Source of the DNA: SIG480 sp045546975
GTDB taxonomy: Bacteria > Bacillota > Clostridia > Oscillospirales > JAAYXM01
Reading direction: 5' to 3'
Assembly (NCBI GenBank): GCA_045546975.1
Contig: JAZQDV010000008.1
Location: forward strand, 97,508 to 161,507
Length of the DNA: 64,000 bases
In this document: positions 1 through 8,566 of the stretch, piece after piece
Numbering within the stretch: position 1 is the first letter of the stretch
Layout: every line of letters starts with the position of its first letter
Notes under the pieces: model-generated
What the model was told of the DNA's origin: nothing
The model's input: only the letters and a program-made list of their open reading frames with translations
The model's database searches: none
Program-made: the position numbers and the translations under genes

Positions 1-107
1 GCAAGTGCAACGGGGTCTGACACATCGTTTAAGTTGTTGAAATTTACACCCTTGACAACTCTCCCGTCGCGGACGTCAAGGCAGGGTATGATTCTTTTTG
101 TTATCAT
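1..107 (-). CDS. hisF: Imidazole glycerol phosphate synthase cyclase subunit HisF, N-terminal part (cut by window edge)
   Basis: The last 107 bases read on the minus strand give a start followed by MITKRIIPCLDVRDGRVVKG, the hallmark N-terminus of HisF including its first catalytic aspartate (CLDV). HisF closes the imidazole ring of IGP using ammonia delivered by HisH. The ATG overlaps the hisA stop as ATGA, so it is the next gene in the histidine operon and translationally coupled. Only about 35 residues are inside the window. Confidence 0.93.
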   Translation of the reverse strand, partial: MITKRIIPCLDVRDGRVVKGVNFNNLNDVSDPVAL

Positions 108-817
108 TTTGCCACCTCTATCGCACGCTTTAAGTCAATCGCGCCTGTATAGTATGCCTTACCGACGATTGCACCGTAGATGCCAAGCTTTGAGAGTCTC
201 TCAATATCTGACATATCGGTGACACCTCCCGATGCAATGATGTTCATATCAAACTTTGAGGCCATCTCGCGGTAAAGCTCAACATTTGTGCCGCGCATTG
301 CACCGTCACGCGAGATATCCGTGCAGATAATGGTTTTGATTCCTCTCTTCTGCATTTTCCGGCACATATCAAATGCCTCGACCTCGCTTTTCTCAGTCCA
401 GCCGCGGACTGCAACAAAGCCGTCCTTTATATCGACACCGACCGCAATTTTATCGCCGTAGGTCTTCTGCGCTGCGATTAAAAACTCCTCATCGCAAAGT
501 GCGGCAGTACCGAGAATTATGCGTGATACACCTGCATCAATATACCTTTTGCAAACCTCAAGGCTTCGTATGCCGCCACCGATTTCGACCTTGAGCGAGG
601 TTTCCTTTGCAATGGCAGAAACAACATCAAAGTTTGGGGTTTCTCCGCTCTTTGCACCCTCAAGGTCGACCATGTGAATCCACTCAGCTCCCGCCGACTC
701 AAACTCACGCGCAACCTCAATCGGGTTTTCGCTGTACACGGTCATCTGTGCATAGTCTCCGCGAAGAAGTCTTACAGCTTTCTTTTCATATAAATCTATT
801 GCAGGAAAAATAAGCAT
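104..817 (-). CDS. hisA: Phosphoribosylformimino-5-aminoimidazole carboxamide ribotide isomerase HisA
   Basis: Catalyses the Amadori isomerisation of ProFAR to PRFAR in histidine synthesis. The 237-residue (beta/alpha)8 barrel is the usual length. It opens MLIFPAIDLYEKKAVRL with the catalytic Asp at position 8, carries the second catalytic Asp in the VGVDIKDG stretch near residue 130, and has the two phosphate-binding glycine loops (GGGIRS near residue 80 and ASGGV near 195). It follows hisH with a one-base overlap and overlaps hisF by four bases, as expected inside a tightly packed his operon. Nothing is missing from the active site. Confidence 0.96.
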   Translation of the reverse strand: MLIFPAIDLYEKKAVRLLRGDYAQMTVYSENPIEVAREFESAGAEWIHMVDLEGAKSGETPNFDVVSAIAKETSLKVEIGGGIRSLEVCKRYIDAGVSRIILGTAALCDEEFLIAAQKTYGDKIAVGVDIKDGFVAVRGWTEKSEVEAFDMCRKMQKRGIKTIICTDISRDGAMRGTNVELYREMASKFDMNIIASGGVTDMSDIERLSKLGIYGAIVGKAYYTGAIDLKRAIEVAK

Positions 818-1431
818 TATTTCCCCTCCGTTTCACAAAATGCCGAGAGTATCGAAAGCCCGACCTTCCCGCTCTTTTCGGGGTGGAACTGGCAGCCGTA
901 GATATTGTCCTTTGCAACCGCCGCGGTAAGCGGTGCACCGTATTCGGAAACCGCAACAACTGCCGTATCACACTTTGCATAGTATGAATGGACAAAATAT
1001 ACACAGTCTCCGCTCTTGACATTTTTCAGTATCTCACACGGACGGACTATCTCAAGTGCATTCCATCCAATATGCGGAATCTTAAGTTCTTTCGGGATAA
1101 CATCCGCTATCGGACGTATTTCACCCTCGATAAGACCCAGACCTTCATGCTCGCCGTACTCATAGCTCTTTTCAAAGAGAAGCTGCATACCAAGGCATAT
1201 ACCGAGAATCGGTTTTCCGCGTCTTGCCTCTTCCTTTATGACCTCGGAAAGACCTGATTCACGAAGCTTTTTCGCCGCGTCCTCAAACGCGCCGACTCCC
1301 GGAAGAAGTATGTGAGAAGCACTTCTTATAACATCAGGGTCTCCCGTTATGCACGCATCCGCACCGATTTCGCTAAATGATGCTGAGAGTGAAAACAGGT
1401 TTCCCACGCCATAGTCAACTATTGCTACCAT
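817..1431 (-). CDS. hisH: Imidazole glycerol phosphate synthase glutaminase subunit HisH
   Basis: Class I glutamine amidotransferase that feeds ammonia to HisF. The nucleophile is in GICLGMQLLFE (Cys near residue 79) and the His of the triad is in CQFHPEKSGKVGL near residue 184. MVAIVDYGVGNLFSL is the canonical start. At 204 residues it is normal length. It touches hisB upstream and hisA downstream with single-base overlaps, so the operon order hisB-hisH-hisA-hisF is clear. Confidence 0.96.
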   Translation of the reverse strand: MVAIVDYGVGNLFSLSASFSEIGADACITGDPDVIRSASHILLPGVGAFEDAAKKLRESGLSEVIKEEARRGKPILGICLGMQLLFEKSYEYGEHEGLGLIEGEIRPIADVIPKELKIPHIGWNALEIVRPCEILKNVKSGDCVYFVHSYYAKCDTAVVAVSEYGAPLTAAVAKDNIYGCQFHPEKSGKVGLSILSAFCETEGK

Positions 1432-2018
1432 CAGAGTACCCCCTTGGTCGAGGGTATTGAGTCGGAGTTTTCAGGGTCAATCGCCGCTGCGCGACCAAGC
1501 ACTCGGCCAACCGCCTTGAACACCGCCTCAATTATGTGGTGTGAGTTTTTGCCAGCAAGCTGGGAAATGTGGAGAGTGATTCTTGCCTCGCGCACAAACC
1601 CAAGCCAGAACTCCTCACAGAGCTCTGTGTCAAAGTCTCCGACCTTTGCCGTCGGAATTTCAAGGGATGCGCAAAGCATTGAACGTCCTGAAATATCGGC
1701 TGCAGCAAGGATTAAAGACTCATCCATCGGAAGAATTGTATCGCCGTAGCGGTATATTCCGCGCTTGTCACCGATGGCGCGATAAAACGCCGTGCCGAGC
1801 GCGATGCCTATATCCTCAACGGTGTGGTGGTAATCAACCTCTGTATCACCGTCGCATTTTACCTCAAGATCAAAGCCGCTGTGACGGGCAAAAAGCGTGA
1901 GCATATGGTCTAAAAACGGACATCCGCTTTCTATCTTGCTCTCGCCCTTGCCGTCAAGGTTTAAGGATAGCGCGATTTTTGTTTCTGCCGTATTTCTTAT
2001 GATTTCTTCTCGTCTCAT
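1431..2018 (-). CDS. hisB: Imidazoleglycerol-phosphate dehydratase HisB
   Basis: Dehydrates IGP to imidazole acetol phosphate. The 195-residue protein is the monofunctional bacterial form, without the fused phosphatase of enterics. Metal-binding signatures are visible: the first half has FLDHMLTLFARHSGFDL and the DYHHTVEDIGI motif, and the second half has the related HISQLAGKNSHHIIEAVFKA motif, reflecting the internal duplication of the family. It overlaps hisC by four bases. A separate histidinol-phosphatase is therefore needed and is not seen in the window. Confidence 0.96.
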   Translation of the reverse strand: MRREEIIRNTAETKIALSLNLDGKGESKIESGCPFLDHMLTLFARHSGFDLEVKCDGDTEVDYHHTVEDIGIALGTAFYRAIGDKRGIYRYGDTILPMDESLILAAADISGRSMLCASLEIPTAKVGDFDTELCEEFWLGFVREARITLHISQLAGKNSHHIIEAVFKAVGRVLGRAAAIDPENSDSIPSTKGVL

Positions 2019-3070
2019 AACATACGCTCCTTTATCGTATCGATAAGCTTTTGCATATCGCTCTTTTTCCCTATTGTTATTCGAACAAAGTCCGAAAGTC
2101 TTTCTTTTCCAAAGTGACGGACAAGGATTCCATTTTCCTTAAGGTCCTTATAAAGTGCTTCACCTGAGAGCTTCGGATGCTTCACGAAGATGAAGTTTGC
2201 CTTTGAATCCGTCATCTCAAAGCCGAGTTTTCTAAGTTCTTTCTTCGTATATTCGCGCGTTTCGGAAACAGTTTTGCAGTTTTTCTTCGTATACTCATCA
2301 TCCGCCATGACGCCAAGCCCCGCCGCCATCGTCATGCGGTTTATGTTGTAGGGGTTTGTGGAGTATTTTACGGTGTTGAGATCGCGTATAAGCTCGCGGT
2401 TTCCCGCACCGAAGCCGAGGCGCGCACCTGCCATAGAGCGCGATTTTGAAAACGTCTGCGTTACAAGGAGATTGTCATATTTCGGGATAAGCGATATTGC
2501 GCTTTTTGCTCCGAAATCGACATACGCCTCGTCGATTACGACTACGTTTTTGGGATTGTTTTTGAGTATCTCCTCTATATCCGAGAGCGGAAGCGGGATT
2601 CCCGTAGGTGCGTTCGGGTTTGCAATGAAAATCGTTGCATTTTTCCCGAAATAGTCAGAGACCTTTATCGAAAAATCGGGAAGAAGCGGAACTTCTTCGT
2701 ATTTTATCCCGTTAAGGTCAGCGAATACCGGGTAAAACCCGTAGGTGATATCGGGGAAAACCGCAGGTGTCTTCTCATCGCAGAACGCCATAAACGCGAA
2801 GTTGAGTATCTCGTCCGAGCCGTTTGTGACAAGCACTTGGTCGGGAGAAAGCCCGTTATATTCCGCAATTCTTTCCGTGAGCTCGCTGCACTCAGGGTCA
2901 GGGTAGAGCTCAAGCGCCTTTGCGGATTTTCCTGCCATCTTCACCGCACGCTTTGACGGCGGGAAGGGAGATTCGTTTGTGTTGAGTTTTATGTACTTTT
3001 TATCCTTCGGTTGCTCGCCCGGGGTGTAGGGAACAAGAGAGGAAAGTCGCATACCGCCAAATTTACTCAT
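2015..3070 (-). CDS. hisC: Histidinol-phosphate aminotransferase HisC
   Basis: PLP-dependent class I/II aminotransferase converting imidazole acetol phosphate to histidinol phosphate with glutamate as donor. The 351-residue protein has the N-terminal LNTNESPFPPS substrate loop, the NPNAPTG motif near residue 152, the DEAYVDF aspartate motif, and the PLP lysine in TQTFSKSRSMAGARLGF. The C-terminal HFGKERLSDFVRITIG arginine binds substrate phosphate/carboxylate. It overlaps hisD by four bases and hisB by four bases. Confidence 0.94.
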   Translation of the reverse strand: MSKFGGMRLSSLVPYTPGEQPKDKKYIKLNTNESPFPPSKRAVKMAGKSAKALELYPDPECSELTERIAEYNGLSPDQVLVTNGSDEILNFAFMAFCDEKTPAVFPDITYGFYPVFADLNGIKYEEVPLLPDFSIKVSDYFGKNATIFIANPNAPTGIPLPLSDIEEILKNNPKNVVVIDEAYVDFGAKSAISLIPKYDNLLVTQTFSKSRSMAGARLGFGAGNRELIRDLNTVKYSTNPYNINRMTMAAGLGVMADDEYTKKNCKTVSETREYTKKELRKLGFEMTDSKANFIFVKHPKLSGEALYKDLKENGILVRHFGKERLSDFVRITIGKKSDMQKLIDTIKERML

Positions 3071-4350
3071 TGTTTCTCATCCTCAAATCTTACTGTTGCG
3101 CTCCTTGCGTGAGCAGAAAGCCCTTCCTTTTCCGCAAAATATGCTATATCGTCTGCAAGGTTTGATAGCGCGTCCTTTGTGAAATATGTAAACTGTGTCT
3201 TTTTAATGAAATCGTCAACCGAGAGCGGGCTTGAAAACTTTGCCGTACCGCTCGTCGGAAGTGTGTGGTTGGGACCTGCCATATAATCGCCAAGTGCCTC
3301 GGGGCAGTTTCTTCCCATAAATACGCTTCCTGCATGGCGGATTTCCTTTAGCATCTCAAATGGGTCATCAACCATAAGCTCAAGGTGCTCAGGTGCAAGC
3401 TCGTTTGCTATATCCACCGCAACGCCAAGGTTTTCTGCAACAATAATCTTTCCGTTATTGTCAATTGATGCGCGCGCAATATCGCGTCGCGGAAGATCCT
3501 CTATCTGACGCTCTAACTCTTTTTGTACGGCATTTGCAAGTTCTTCAGAATCGGTAACAAGAACAGCTGAGGCAAGCTTATCGTGCTCTGCCTGAGACAG
3601 AAGGTCCGCCGCTACATGGCGCGGGTTTGACTTGCCGTCAGAAACAATGAGAATTTCACTCGGTCCCGCTATCATATCTATCGCAACGCGTCCGAATACC
3701 TGACGCTTTGCCTCTGCGACAAACGCATTGCCCGGGCCGACTATTTTATCCACCTTCGGCACACTCTCGGTACCGTAGGCAAGTGCGGCTATCGCCTGTG
3801 CACCACCTATTTTGAAGATTCTCTTTACACCTGCAATACGCGCGGCGGCAAGAATTACGGGGTTTATCTTGCCATTCTTCCCCGGAGGTGTCGTTATAAC
3901 AACCTCGCGACAGCCTGCAACGAGCGCCGGAACAGAGTCCATGAGCACAGTTGAGGGATACGCCGCAGTACCGCCCGGAACATAGAGACCTGCGCGGTCA
4001 AGCGGAATTATCTTCTGCCCCATCACGACGCCGTTTTCTTCCTTTAGCTCAAAGCCCTGCCTTATCTGTGCAGTATGGAATTTGCGTATGTTTCGCTCTG
4101 CCTTTTTGAGAATCTCTATAAAGCGCGGAGGAACGGAGTTGTATGCCTCTTCTATCTCCTCCTCACTTACCTCAAGTGAGGAAAGGGAAGCTCCGTCAAA
4201 GCGGCGACTGTATTCAAAAAGCGCCTCGTCACCGCGTTTTTTTACATTTTCTATAATGTCGGAAACTGTCTCTCCGACATCGGAAATACCCTCAACTCTT
4301 GCAAAAATCTCAGAATTCGGGCTTTCGCCGTATTTAAGAATCTTAATCAT
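3067..4350 (-). CDS. hisD: Histidinol dehydrogenase HisD
   Basis: Zinc-dependent NAD enzyme that oxidises L-histidinol twice to L-histidine. The 427-residue protein is normal length. The family signature is present: IDMIAGPSEILIVSDGKSNPRHVAADLLSQAEHD region around residues 225-260, with the zinc-binding Gln/His pair in LSQAEHD, and the later catalytic stretch NELAPEHLEL and GPNHTLPTSGTAKF. The start overlaps the hisG stop by one base. It is a standard his-operon enzyme with nothing unusual. Confidence 0.96.
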   Translation of the reverse strand: MIKILKYGESPNSEIFARVEGISDVGETVSDIIENVKKRGDEALFEYSRRFDGASLSSLEVSEEEIEEAYNSVPPRFIEILKKAERNIRKFHTAQIRQGFELKEENGVVMGQKIIPLDRAGLYVPGGTAAYPSTVLMDSVPALVAGCREVVITTPPGKNGKINPVILAAARIAGVKRIFKIGGAQAIAALAYGTESVPKVDKIVGPGNAFVAEAKRQVFGRVAIDMIAGPSEILIVSDGKSNPRHVAADLLSQAEHDKLASAVLVTDSEELANAVQKELERQIEDLPRRDIARASIDNNGKIIVAENLGVAVDIANELAPEHLELMVDDPFEMLKEIRHAGSVFMGRNCPEALGDYMAGPNHTLPTSGTAKFSSPLSVDDFIKKTQFTYFTKDALSNLADDIAYFAEKEGLSAHARSATVRFEDEKQ

Positions 4351-4985
4351 TATTTTGCCTCCCGGGAAGACTCCATCTGCGCGACAATCCTCTCAATTTC
4401 AGAGGACTTGAACTTAAAGCTTGATTTATTGGCGATAAGCCTTGCGCTTATGGGAACGATCGTCTCAAAAACCTCAAGGTTGTTTTCCTTAAGCGTTTTG
4501 CCCGTCTCGACGATATCCACGATTACATCGGAAAGACCGAGAATCGGCGCAATCTCAATTGAGCCGTTGAGCTTTATAATGTCAATGTCACGACCCTTTT
4601 TTCTGTAAAAATCACTTGCGATATTCGGAAACTTCGTCGCAACCTTGAGCGTCTTTTCGGAATTGTCACGGAACTCGAGCTTTGCCGCAACTGCCATACG
4701 GCACTTGCCGAGGTCAAGGTCAAAAAGCTCGTAGACATCGGGCGAGTATTCAAGGAGAATATCCTTTCCCGCAACACCGATATCCGCAGCACCGCGCTCG
4801 ACGTATATCGCAACGTCAGACGGCTTTACCCAGAAATACCGGACACCTGCCGCCTCGTTTTCGAAAATGAGCTTGCGGCTTTCCTCCAAAATCTCAGGAC
4901 ACTCAAAGCCGGCTGCAGCGAACATATTATATACCTTTTCTCCAAGCCTTCCTTTCGGAAGCGCAACATTAAGCATTGTTTTCAA
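4350..4985 (-). CDS. hisG: ATP phosphoribosyltransferase HisG, short form
   Basis: Catalyses the first step of histidine synthesis, PRPP plus ATP. At about 210 residues it is the short form, which lacks the C-terminal regulatory domain and works as a hetero-octamer with HisZ, encoded just upstream. Motifs include VALPKGRLGEKV at the N-terminus, GVAGKDILLEY, and the PRPP-binding DVIVDIVETGKTLKENNL near residue 150. The frame opens at a TTG placed about six bases after GAGGTGA, which is good spacing. The alternative ATG at 4976 would give the more canonical MLNVALPKGRL. Either way it overlaps hisZ. Confidence 0.95.
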   Translation of the reverse strand: MKTMLNVALPKGRLGEKVYNMFAAAGFECPEILEESRKLIFENEAAGVRYFWVKPSDVAIYVERGAADIGVAGKDILLEYSPDVYELFDLDLGKCRMAVAAKLEFRDNSEKTLKVATKFPNIASDFYRKKGRDIDIIKLNGSIEIAPILGLSDVIVDIVETGKTLKENNLEVFETIVPISARLIANKSSFKFKSSEIERIVAQMESSREAK

Positions 4986-6075
4986 TCTGGGTCACCTCGC
5001 CACCTGATATTTTGAGAAGCTTTTTGTATCTGAACTTTTCGGGAATCTTTCGCATTGCCGCAACGCTCGTGCCCGACTCCGCAATACGGGAAACGGCACG
5101 GCTTATGTTTACTGCCTTTTCTCCGTCCTCGTATAAAATAACCGTGTCAACATCGTACTTTTCGGAAAACTCCTCAGATTCTGTGAGCTTGTCAAGATAT
5201 ACCGCAAAGCCGATTGCACCCGATGCCTTTCCCATCCTCTTCATGAGGTTATCATACTGACCGCCCGAGAGCACGCTTGATGATACACCCTTCACAAAGC
5301 CGCGGAAGCTTACGCCATTGTAGTATTTCAAATCGTCCGTAACAGAAAAGTCTATTCTTATGTTGCCTGAAAGTCCGTTTTCTGAAAACTCCGCCGAAAG
5401 CGAACGAAGCTCGTCTACGTACTTTTTGGAAACCCCAAGCTCTGAAATGGCATCAAGTACATACTTGGGTTCACCGTACGAACCGACAAGTGTCCTGAGC
5501 GCATCTGCACCCTTGCGGTCGCCGCAGATTTCAGAAATACCGTGGAGATTTTTTTCAGATAAGCATTTGAGTACAGCTCGTCTTTCCTCGTCAGAGAGAG
5601 AAAGCCCGTCAAGCACCTCGGAAACAATTCCAAGATGCGATATATCAAGCACCCAGTCATCAGAAATTGAAGCGAGACTCTTTGCCGCAAGAAGCACGAC
5701 CTCGAGCACGGCATAGCTATCTATATCACCTATGCACTCAAGACCGACCTGCATAATCTCGCGAAAACTTCCGCCGCCCTCGGGCACACGGTATACATTC
5801 TCATTATAATACATCTTCTGTACAACGCCGGGAAGGTCGTGGCAGTTTTTTATAATCGAGAGCGTTACGTCAGGCTTAAGCGCCATAAGGCGACCGTTTG
5901 TGTCCGTAAACGTAATTACGCTCGGTGAGATGAGAAAGTCCTTGTTTCTTACATAGAGGTCATATTCCTCAAACTTGCTCATCTTATACTGTGAATATCC
6001 GTATTTGTCATAAAGTGCGCGGAGTGAAAAAATCGCCTTTTCTCCGCTTTTTAAGTTCTTGTTTTCTATAATCAT
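4969..6075 (-). CDS. hisZ: ATP phosphoribosyltransferase regulatory subunit HisZ
   Basis: Paralogue of histidyl-tRNA synthetase that partners the short HisG and confers histidine feedback. The 368-residue protein keeps the class II synthetase core (MALKPDVTLSIIK motif 2-like stretch, YNENVYRVPEGGGSFREIMQVGLECIG region, SVLSGGQYDNLMKRMG near residue 270). It lacks the anticodon-binding C-terminal domain seen in the true HisS at 37127-38383. It overlaps the upstream regulator by four bases and hisG downstream, so expression is coupled. Confidence 0.93.
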   Translation of the reverse strand: MIIENKNLKSGEKAIFSLRALYDKYGYSQYKMSKFEEYDLYVRNKDFLISPSVITFTDTNGRLMALKPDVTLSIIKNCHDLPGVVQKMYYNENVYRVPEGGGSFREIMQVGLECIGDIDSYAVLEVVLLAAKSLASISDDWVLDISHLGIVSEVLDGLSLSDEERRAVLKCLSEKNLHGISEICGDRKGADALRTLVGSYGEPKYVLDAISELGVSKKYVDELRSLSAEFSENGLSGNIRIDFSVTDDLKYYNGVSFRGFVKGVSSSVLSGGQYDNLMKRMGKASGAIGFAVYLDKLTESEEFSEKYDVDTVILYEDGEKAVNISRAVSRIAESGTSVAAMRKIPEKFRYKKLLKISGGEVTQIENNA

Positions 6076-6365
6076 TTTTCTTCTCCCTTGAGTCGGTTAA
6101 GTGCCGCCTTATATCCGCCACTGCCGTAGTTAAGACAACGGCTCACACGCGATATCGTCGCAGTCGAAACGCTTACTTCCTTTGCAATCTCCTGGTAGTT
6201 CTTACCCTCATCGAGAAGGATTGCAACATCCATGCGCTGTGCCATATCCTGAAGCTCATTTATTGTGCAGATATCCTCAAAAAAGTTATAGCAGTCCTCA
6301 ACATTCCCAAGGCCGAGTATAACCTCAAAAAGTCTGTCGATAGATTCTGAACGGAAAGTCGCCAT
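6072..6365 (-). CDS. TrpR/YerC-family DNA-binding protein, likely histidine operon regulator
   Basis: A 97-residue all-helical protein of the TrpR-like YerC/YecD family. The recognition part is INELQDMAQRMDVAILLDEGKNYQEIAKEVSVSTATISRVSRCLNYGSGGY, ending in the family's helix-turn-helix. It is the first gene of the his operon and overlaps hisZ by four bases, a linkage known in many Firmicutes. By analogy with TrpR it may act as a histidine-responsive repressor of this operon. That role is inference from position. A candidate operator is the inverted repeat at 6426-6451. Confidence 0.85.
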   Translation of the reverse strand: MATFRSESIDRLFEVILGLGNVEDCYNFFEDICTINELQDMAQRMDVAILLDEGKNYQEIAKEVSVSTATISRVSRCLNYGSGGYKAALNRLKGEEK

Positions 6366-6401
6366 ATATAAACATCACCTTTCTTTTTTGCTCACTTTCA
6401 C

Positions 6402-6430
6402 ATTTTACCACTTTACTTTGTTAAAGTCAA
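6402..6430 (-). promoter_or_regulatory. Promoter of the histidine operon
   Basis: Read on the minus strand: -35 TTGACT (6425-6430), 17-bp spacer, -10 TAAAAT (6402-6407). It lies 37 bases ahead of the first his gene. Its -35 box is inside the left arm of the inverted repeat at 6426-6451. Confidence 0.8.
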
Positions 6431-6451
6431 GCACAATAAAAAGTGCTTGAC
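6426..6451. promoter_or_regulatory. Perfect 9-bp inverted repeat shared by divergent his and thrS promoters (candidate operator)
   Basis: Arms GTCAAGCAC (6426-6434) and GTGCTTGAC (6443-6451) flank an 8-base AT-rich centre. Each arm carries the TTGAC of a -35 box, one firing left into his and one right into thrS. A dimeric repressor bound here would cover both -35 boxes. The TrpR-like protein encoded next door is the obvious candidate, but this is inference. It could also be coincidence of two back-to-back -35 boxes, although the match extends four bases beyond each box. Confidence 0.6.
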
Positions 6452-6475
6452 GAAAAATTTTTAATATGATATATT
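6447..6475 (+). promoter_or_regulatory. Promoter of the T-box/thrS unit
   Basis: -35 TTGACG (6447-6452), 17-bp spacer, -10 TATATT (6470-6475). Transcription would start near 6482, just ahead of the T-box leader. Confidence 0.75.
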
Positions 6476-6483
6476 TGTAGTAA

Positions 6484-6740
6484 TAGCGATGACGGAGACA
6501 GTAGCAAGAGGCTGTGTATCAAAGAGAGGGGCGCACCTGCTGAGAGCGACCTATACGCGCTTTTGTGAACACCACTTCCGAGCTGCAGGGTTGAAATTTA
6601 AGTAGGCCTTGCCGTGAACCTGCGTCAAAGGATAAAAGAGTGACGGTGCTTTTCCGTAATTAGGGTGGAACCGTGCGAAATTGTTTTTTGCACCCCTATT
6701 CTGAGTTTTTCTCAGGGTAGAGGTGTTATTTTTTTTTTGA
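6484..6740 (+). ncRNA. T-box riboswitch (threonine), leader of thrS
   Basis: The leader ends with the conserved T-box AGGGTGGAACCGTGCG (6662-6677), followed by an intrinsic terminator at 6690-6738. The Stem I region has the usual AG-rich start (about 6486-6520). GAACACCAC (6567-6575) fits a specifier loop with codon ACC (6571-6573), that is threonine, matching the downstream synthetase. Uncharged tRNA-Thr would pair with the specifier and, through its CCA end, with the T-box bulge to favour antitermination. The exact specifier register is inferred by eye. Confidence 0.93.
6690..6738 (+). terminator. T-box-regulated intrinsic terminator before thrS
   Basis: Stem of about 15 pairs between CACCCCTATTCTGAG (from 6691) and CTCAGGGTAGAGGTG (to about 6725), loop TTTTT, then a run of T with one A. 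It competes with the antiterminator formed by the T-box sequence. Confidence 0.88.
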
Positions 6741-6755
6741 AAGGATGAGATAAAA

Positions 6756-8510
6756 ATGGCAGAAATGAACGAACTCCAGACGCTACGACATTCCGCATCT
6801 CACGTTATGGCGCAGGCTGTTAAGAGACTTTTCCCCGACGTAAAGCTCGCTATCGGCCCCGCTATTGCAGACGGCTTTTACTATGACTTTGATACTGACC
6901 ACCCCTTCACAGCTGAGGACCTTGAGAAAATCGAGGCAGAGATGAAGAAAATCGCAAAGGAGAACCTCAAAATTGAGCGTTTTGAGCTTCCTCGCGATGA
7001 GGCACTTGAGTTTATGAAGGACGAGCCGTATAAGGTCGAACTTATCCGTGACCTTCCCGAGGGCGAGGTTATCTCCTTCTACCGTCAGGGTGAGTTCTGC
7101 GATCTTTGCGCAGGACCTCACGTCAACTACACAAGCAAGGTAAAGGCATACAAGCTTCTCTCCGCAACTGGCGCATACTGGCGCGGCGATGAGAAGAACA
7201 AGATGCTCCAGAGAATTTACGCAACTGCTTTCCAGAGCAAGGACGAGCTTAACGAATACCTTGAGCAGCGCGAAGAGGCAAGACGCCGCGACCACAACAA
7301 GCTCGGTCGCGAGCTTGAGCTTTTTACAACGAGCGACGTTATTGGTCAGGGTCTCCCGATTCTTCTCCCGAAGGGTGCGCGTATCATTCAGCTTCTCCAG
7401 CGCTTTGTTGAGGATGAGGAGCAGAAGCGCGGTTGGCAGATGACAAAGACACCGCTTATGGCAAAGAGCGACCTTTATAAGATTTCAGGTCACTGGGACC
7501 ACTACCAGGACGGTATGTTCATTCTCGGTGACGAGGAGGTGGACCGTGAAGTCTTTGCTCTCCGTCCGATGACCTGCCCGTTCCAGTATCAGGCATTCTT
7601 AAACCGCGGAAGAAGTTACAGAGATCTCCCGATGAGACTCAGTGAAACCTCAACACTCTTCAGAAACGAAGCATCGGGCGAGATGCACGGTCTTATCCGC
7701 GTAAGACAGTTCACAATCTCCGAGGGTCACCTCATGTGTACTCCCTCACAGCTTGAGGACGAGTTCAGAAGATGCCTTGAGCTTGCAATCTATATGCTCA
7801 AGACACTCGGTCTTTACGAAGACGTTTCCTACCGCTTCTCACAGTGGGATCCCGAAAACCGCGAAAAGTACATCGGAACCGAGGAGCAGTGGAACGAGGC
7901 TCAGGATATGATGGCAAAAATCCTTGCAAATCTCGAAATTCCGCATGAGGTAGGCATTGGTGAAGCGGCATTCTACGGTCCGAAGCTCGACATTCAGATA
8001 AAGAACGTATTCGGAAAAGAGGATACGCTCATCACTATCCAGATTGACCAGATGCTCGCTGAAAAGTTTGGTATGGAATATGTAGATGCTGACGGCACAA
8101 AGAAAAACCCGTACATTATCCACAGAACGTCAATCGGATGCTACGAGAGAACTCTCGCGCTTCTCATCGAGAAGTACGCAGGTGCTTTCCCTGTATGGCT
8201 TGCACCGACTCAGGTAAAGATTCTTCCGATTACCGACAGACATCACGAGTACGCAAATGATATCAGGAGAAAACTTGAGGATGCAGGAATCATCCGTGTT
8301 GAAATTGACGACAGAAACGAAAAGATTGGCTACAAGATTCGTGAAGCACAGCTTGAAAAGGTGCCGTATATGATTCTTGTGGGTGATAAGGATATCGAAG
8401 GCAACACGGTTTCCGTTCGTGACCGCCGTGACGGCGACATCGGAAGCATGAGCATCGAGGAGTTCATTGCAAAGATAAGCGAAGAAATTGCAAACAAGAC
8501 CATAAAGTAA
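6756..8510 (+). CDS. thrS: Threonyl-tRNA synthetase, form without N-terminal TGS domain
   Basis: Charges tRNA-Thr. The 584-residue protein starts directly at the N2 editing domain (HSASH near residue 12, GFYYDFD, then CAGPH for the second metal/editing site). The roughly 60-residue TGS domain of typical 640-residue ThrRS is absent. The class II core is intact: zinc cysteine in RPMTCP, motif 2 FRNEASGEMHGLIRVRQFT, motif 3 HRTSIGCYERTL, then the anticodon-binding domain from about residue 480. Start has the ribosome site AAAGGATG nearby. TGS-less ThrRS is known in some Clostridia. Expression is set by the T-box upstream. Confidence 0.97.
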   Translation: MAEMNELQTLRHSASHVMAQAVKRLFPDVKLAIGPAIADGFYYDFDTDHPFTAEDLEKIEAEMKKIAKENLKIERFELPRDEALEFMKDEPYKVELIRDLPEGEVISFYRQGEFCDLCAGPHVNYTSKVKAYKLLSATGAYWRGDEKNKMLQRIYATAFQSKDELNEYLEQREEARRRDHNKLGRELELFTTSDVIGQGLPILLPKGARIIQLLQRFVEDEEQKRGWQMTKTPLMAKSDLYKISGHWDHYQDGMFILGDEEVDREVFALRPMTCPFQYQAFLNRGRSYRDLPMRLSETSTLFRNEASGEMHGLIRVRQFTISEGHLMCTPSQLEDEFRRCLELAIYMLKTLGLYEDVSYRFSQWDPENREKYIGTEEQWNEAQDMMAKILANLEIPHEVGIGEAAFYGPKLDIQIKNVFGKEDTLITIQIDQMLAEKFGMEYVDADGTKKNPYIIHRTSIGCYERTLALLIEKYAGAFPVWLAPTQVKILPITDRHHEYANDIRRKLEDAGIIRVEIDDRNEKIGYKIREAQLEKVPYMILVGDKDIEGNTVSVRDRRDGDIGSMSIEEFIAKISEEIANKTIK

Positions 8511-8520
8511 AGCAAAAACC

Positions 8521-8557
8521 AAACAGAGCATATCCCTACAGGGATATGCTCTGTTTT
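8521..8557. terminator. Bidirectional terminator between thrS and the VanZ-like gene
   Basis: A 16-bp perfect stem (arms starting AAACAGAGCATATCCC and closing with its complement) around a four-base loop TACA. T-rich flanks on both sides let it serve convergent thrS (plus) and the minus-strand gene ending at 8567. Confidence 0.93.
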
Positions 8558-8566
8558 CTTCATAAT

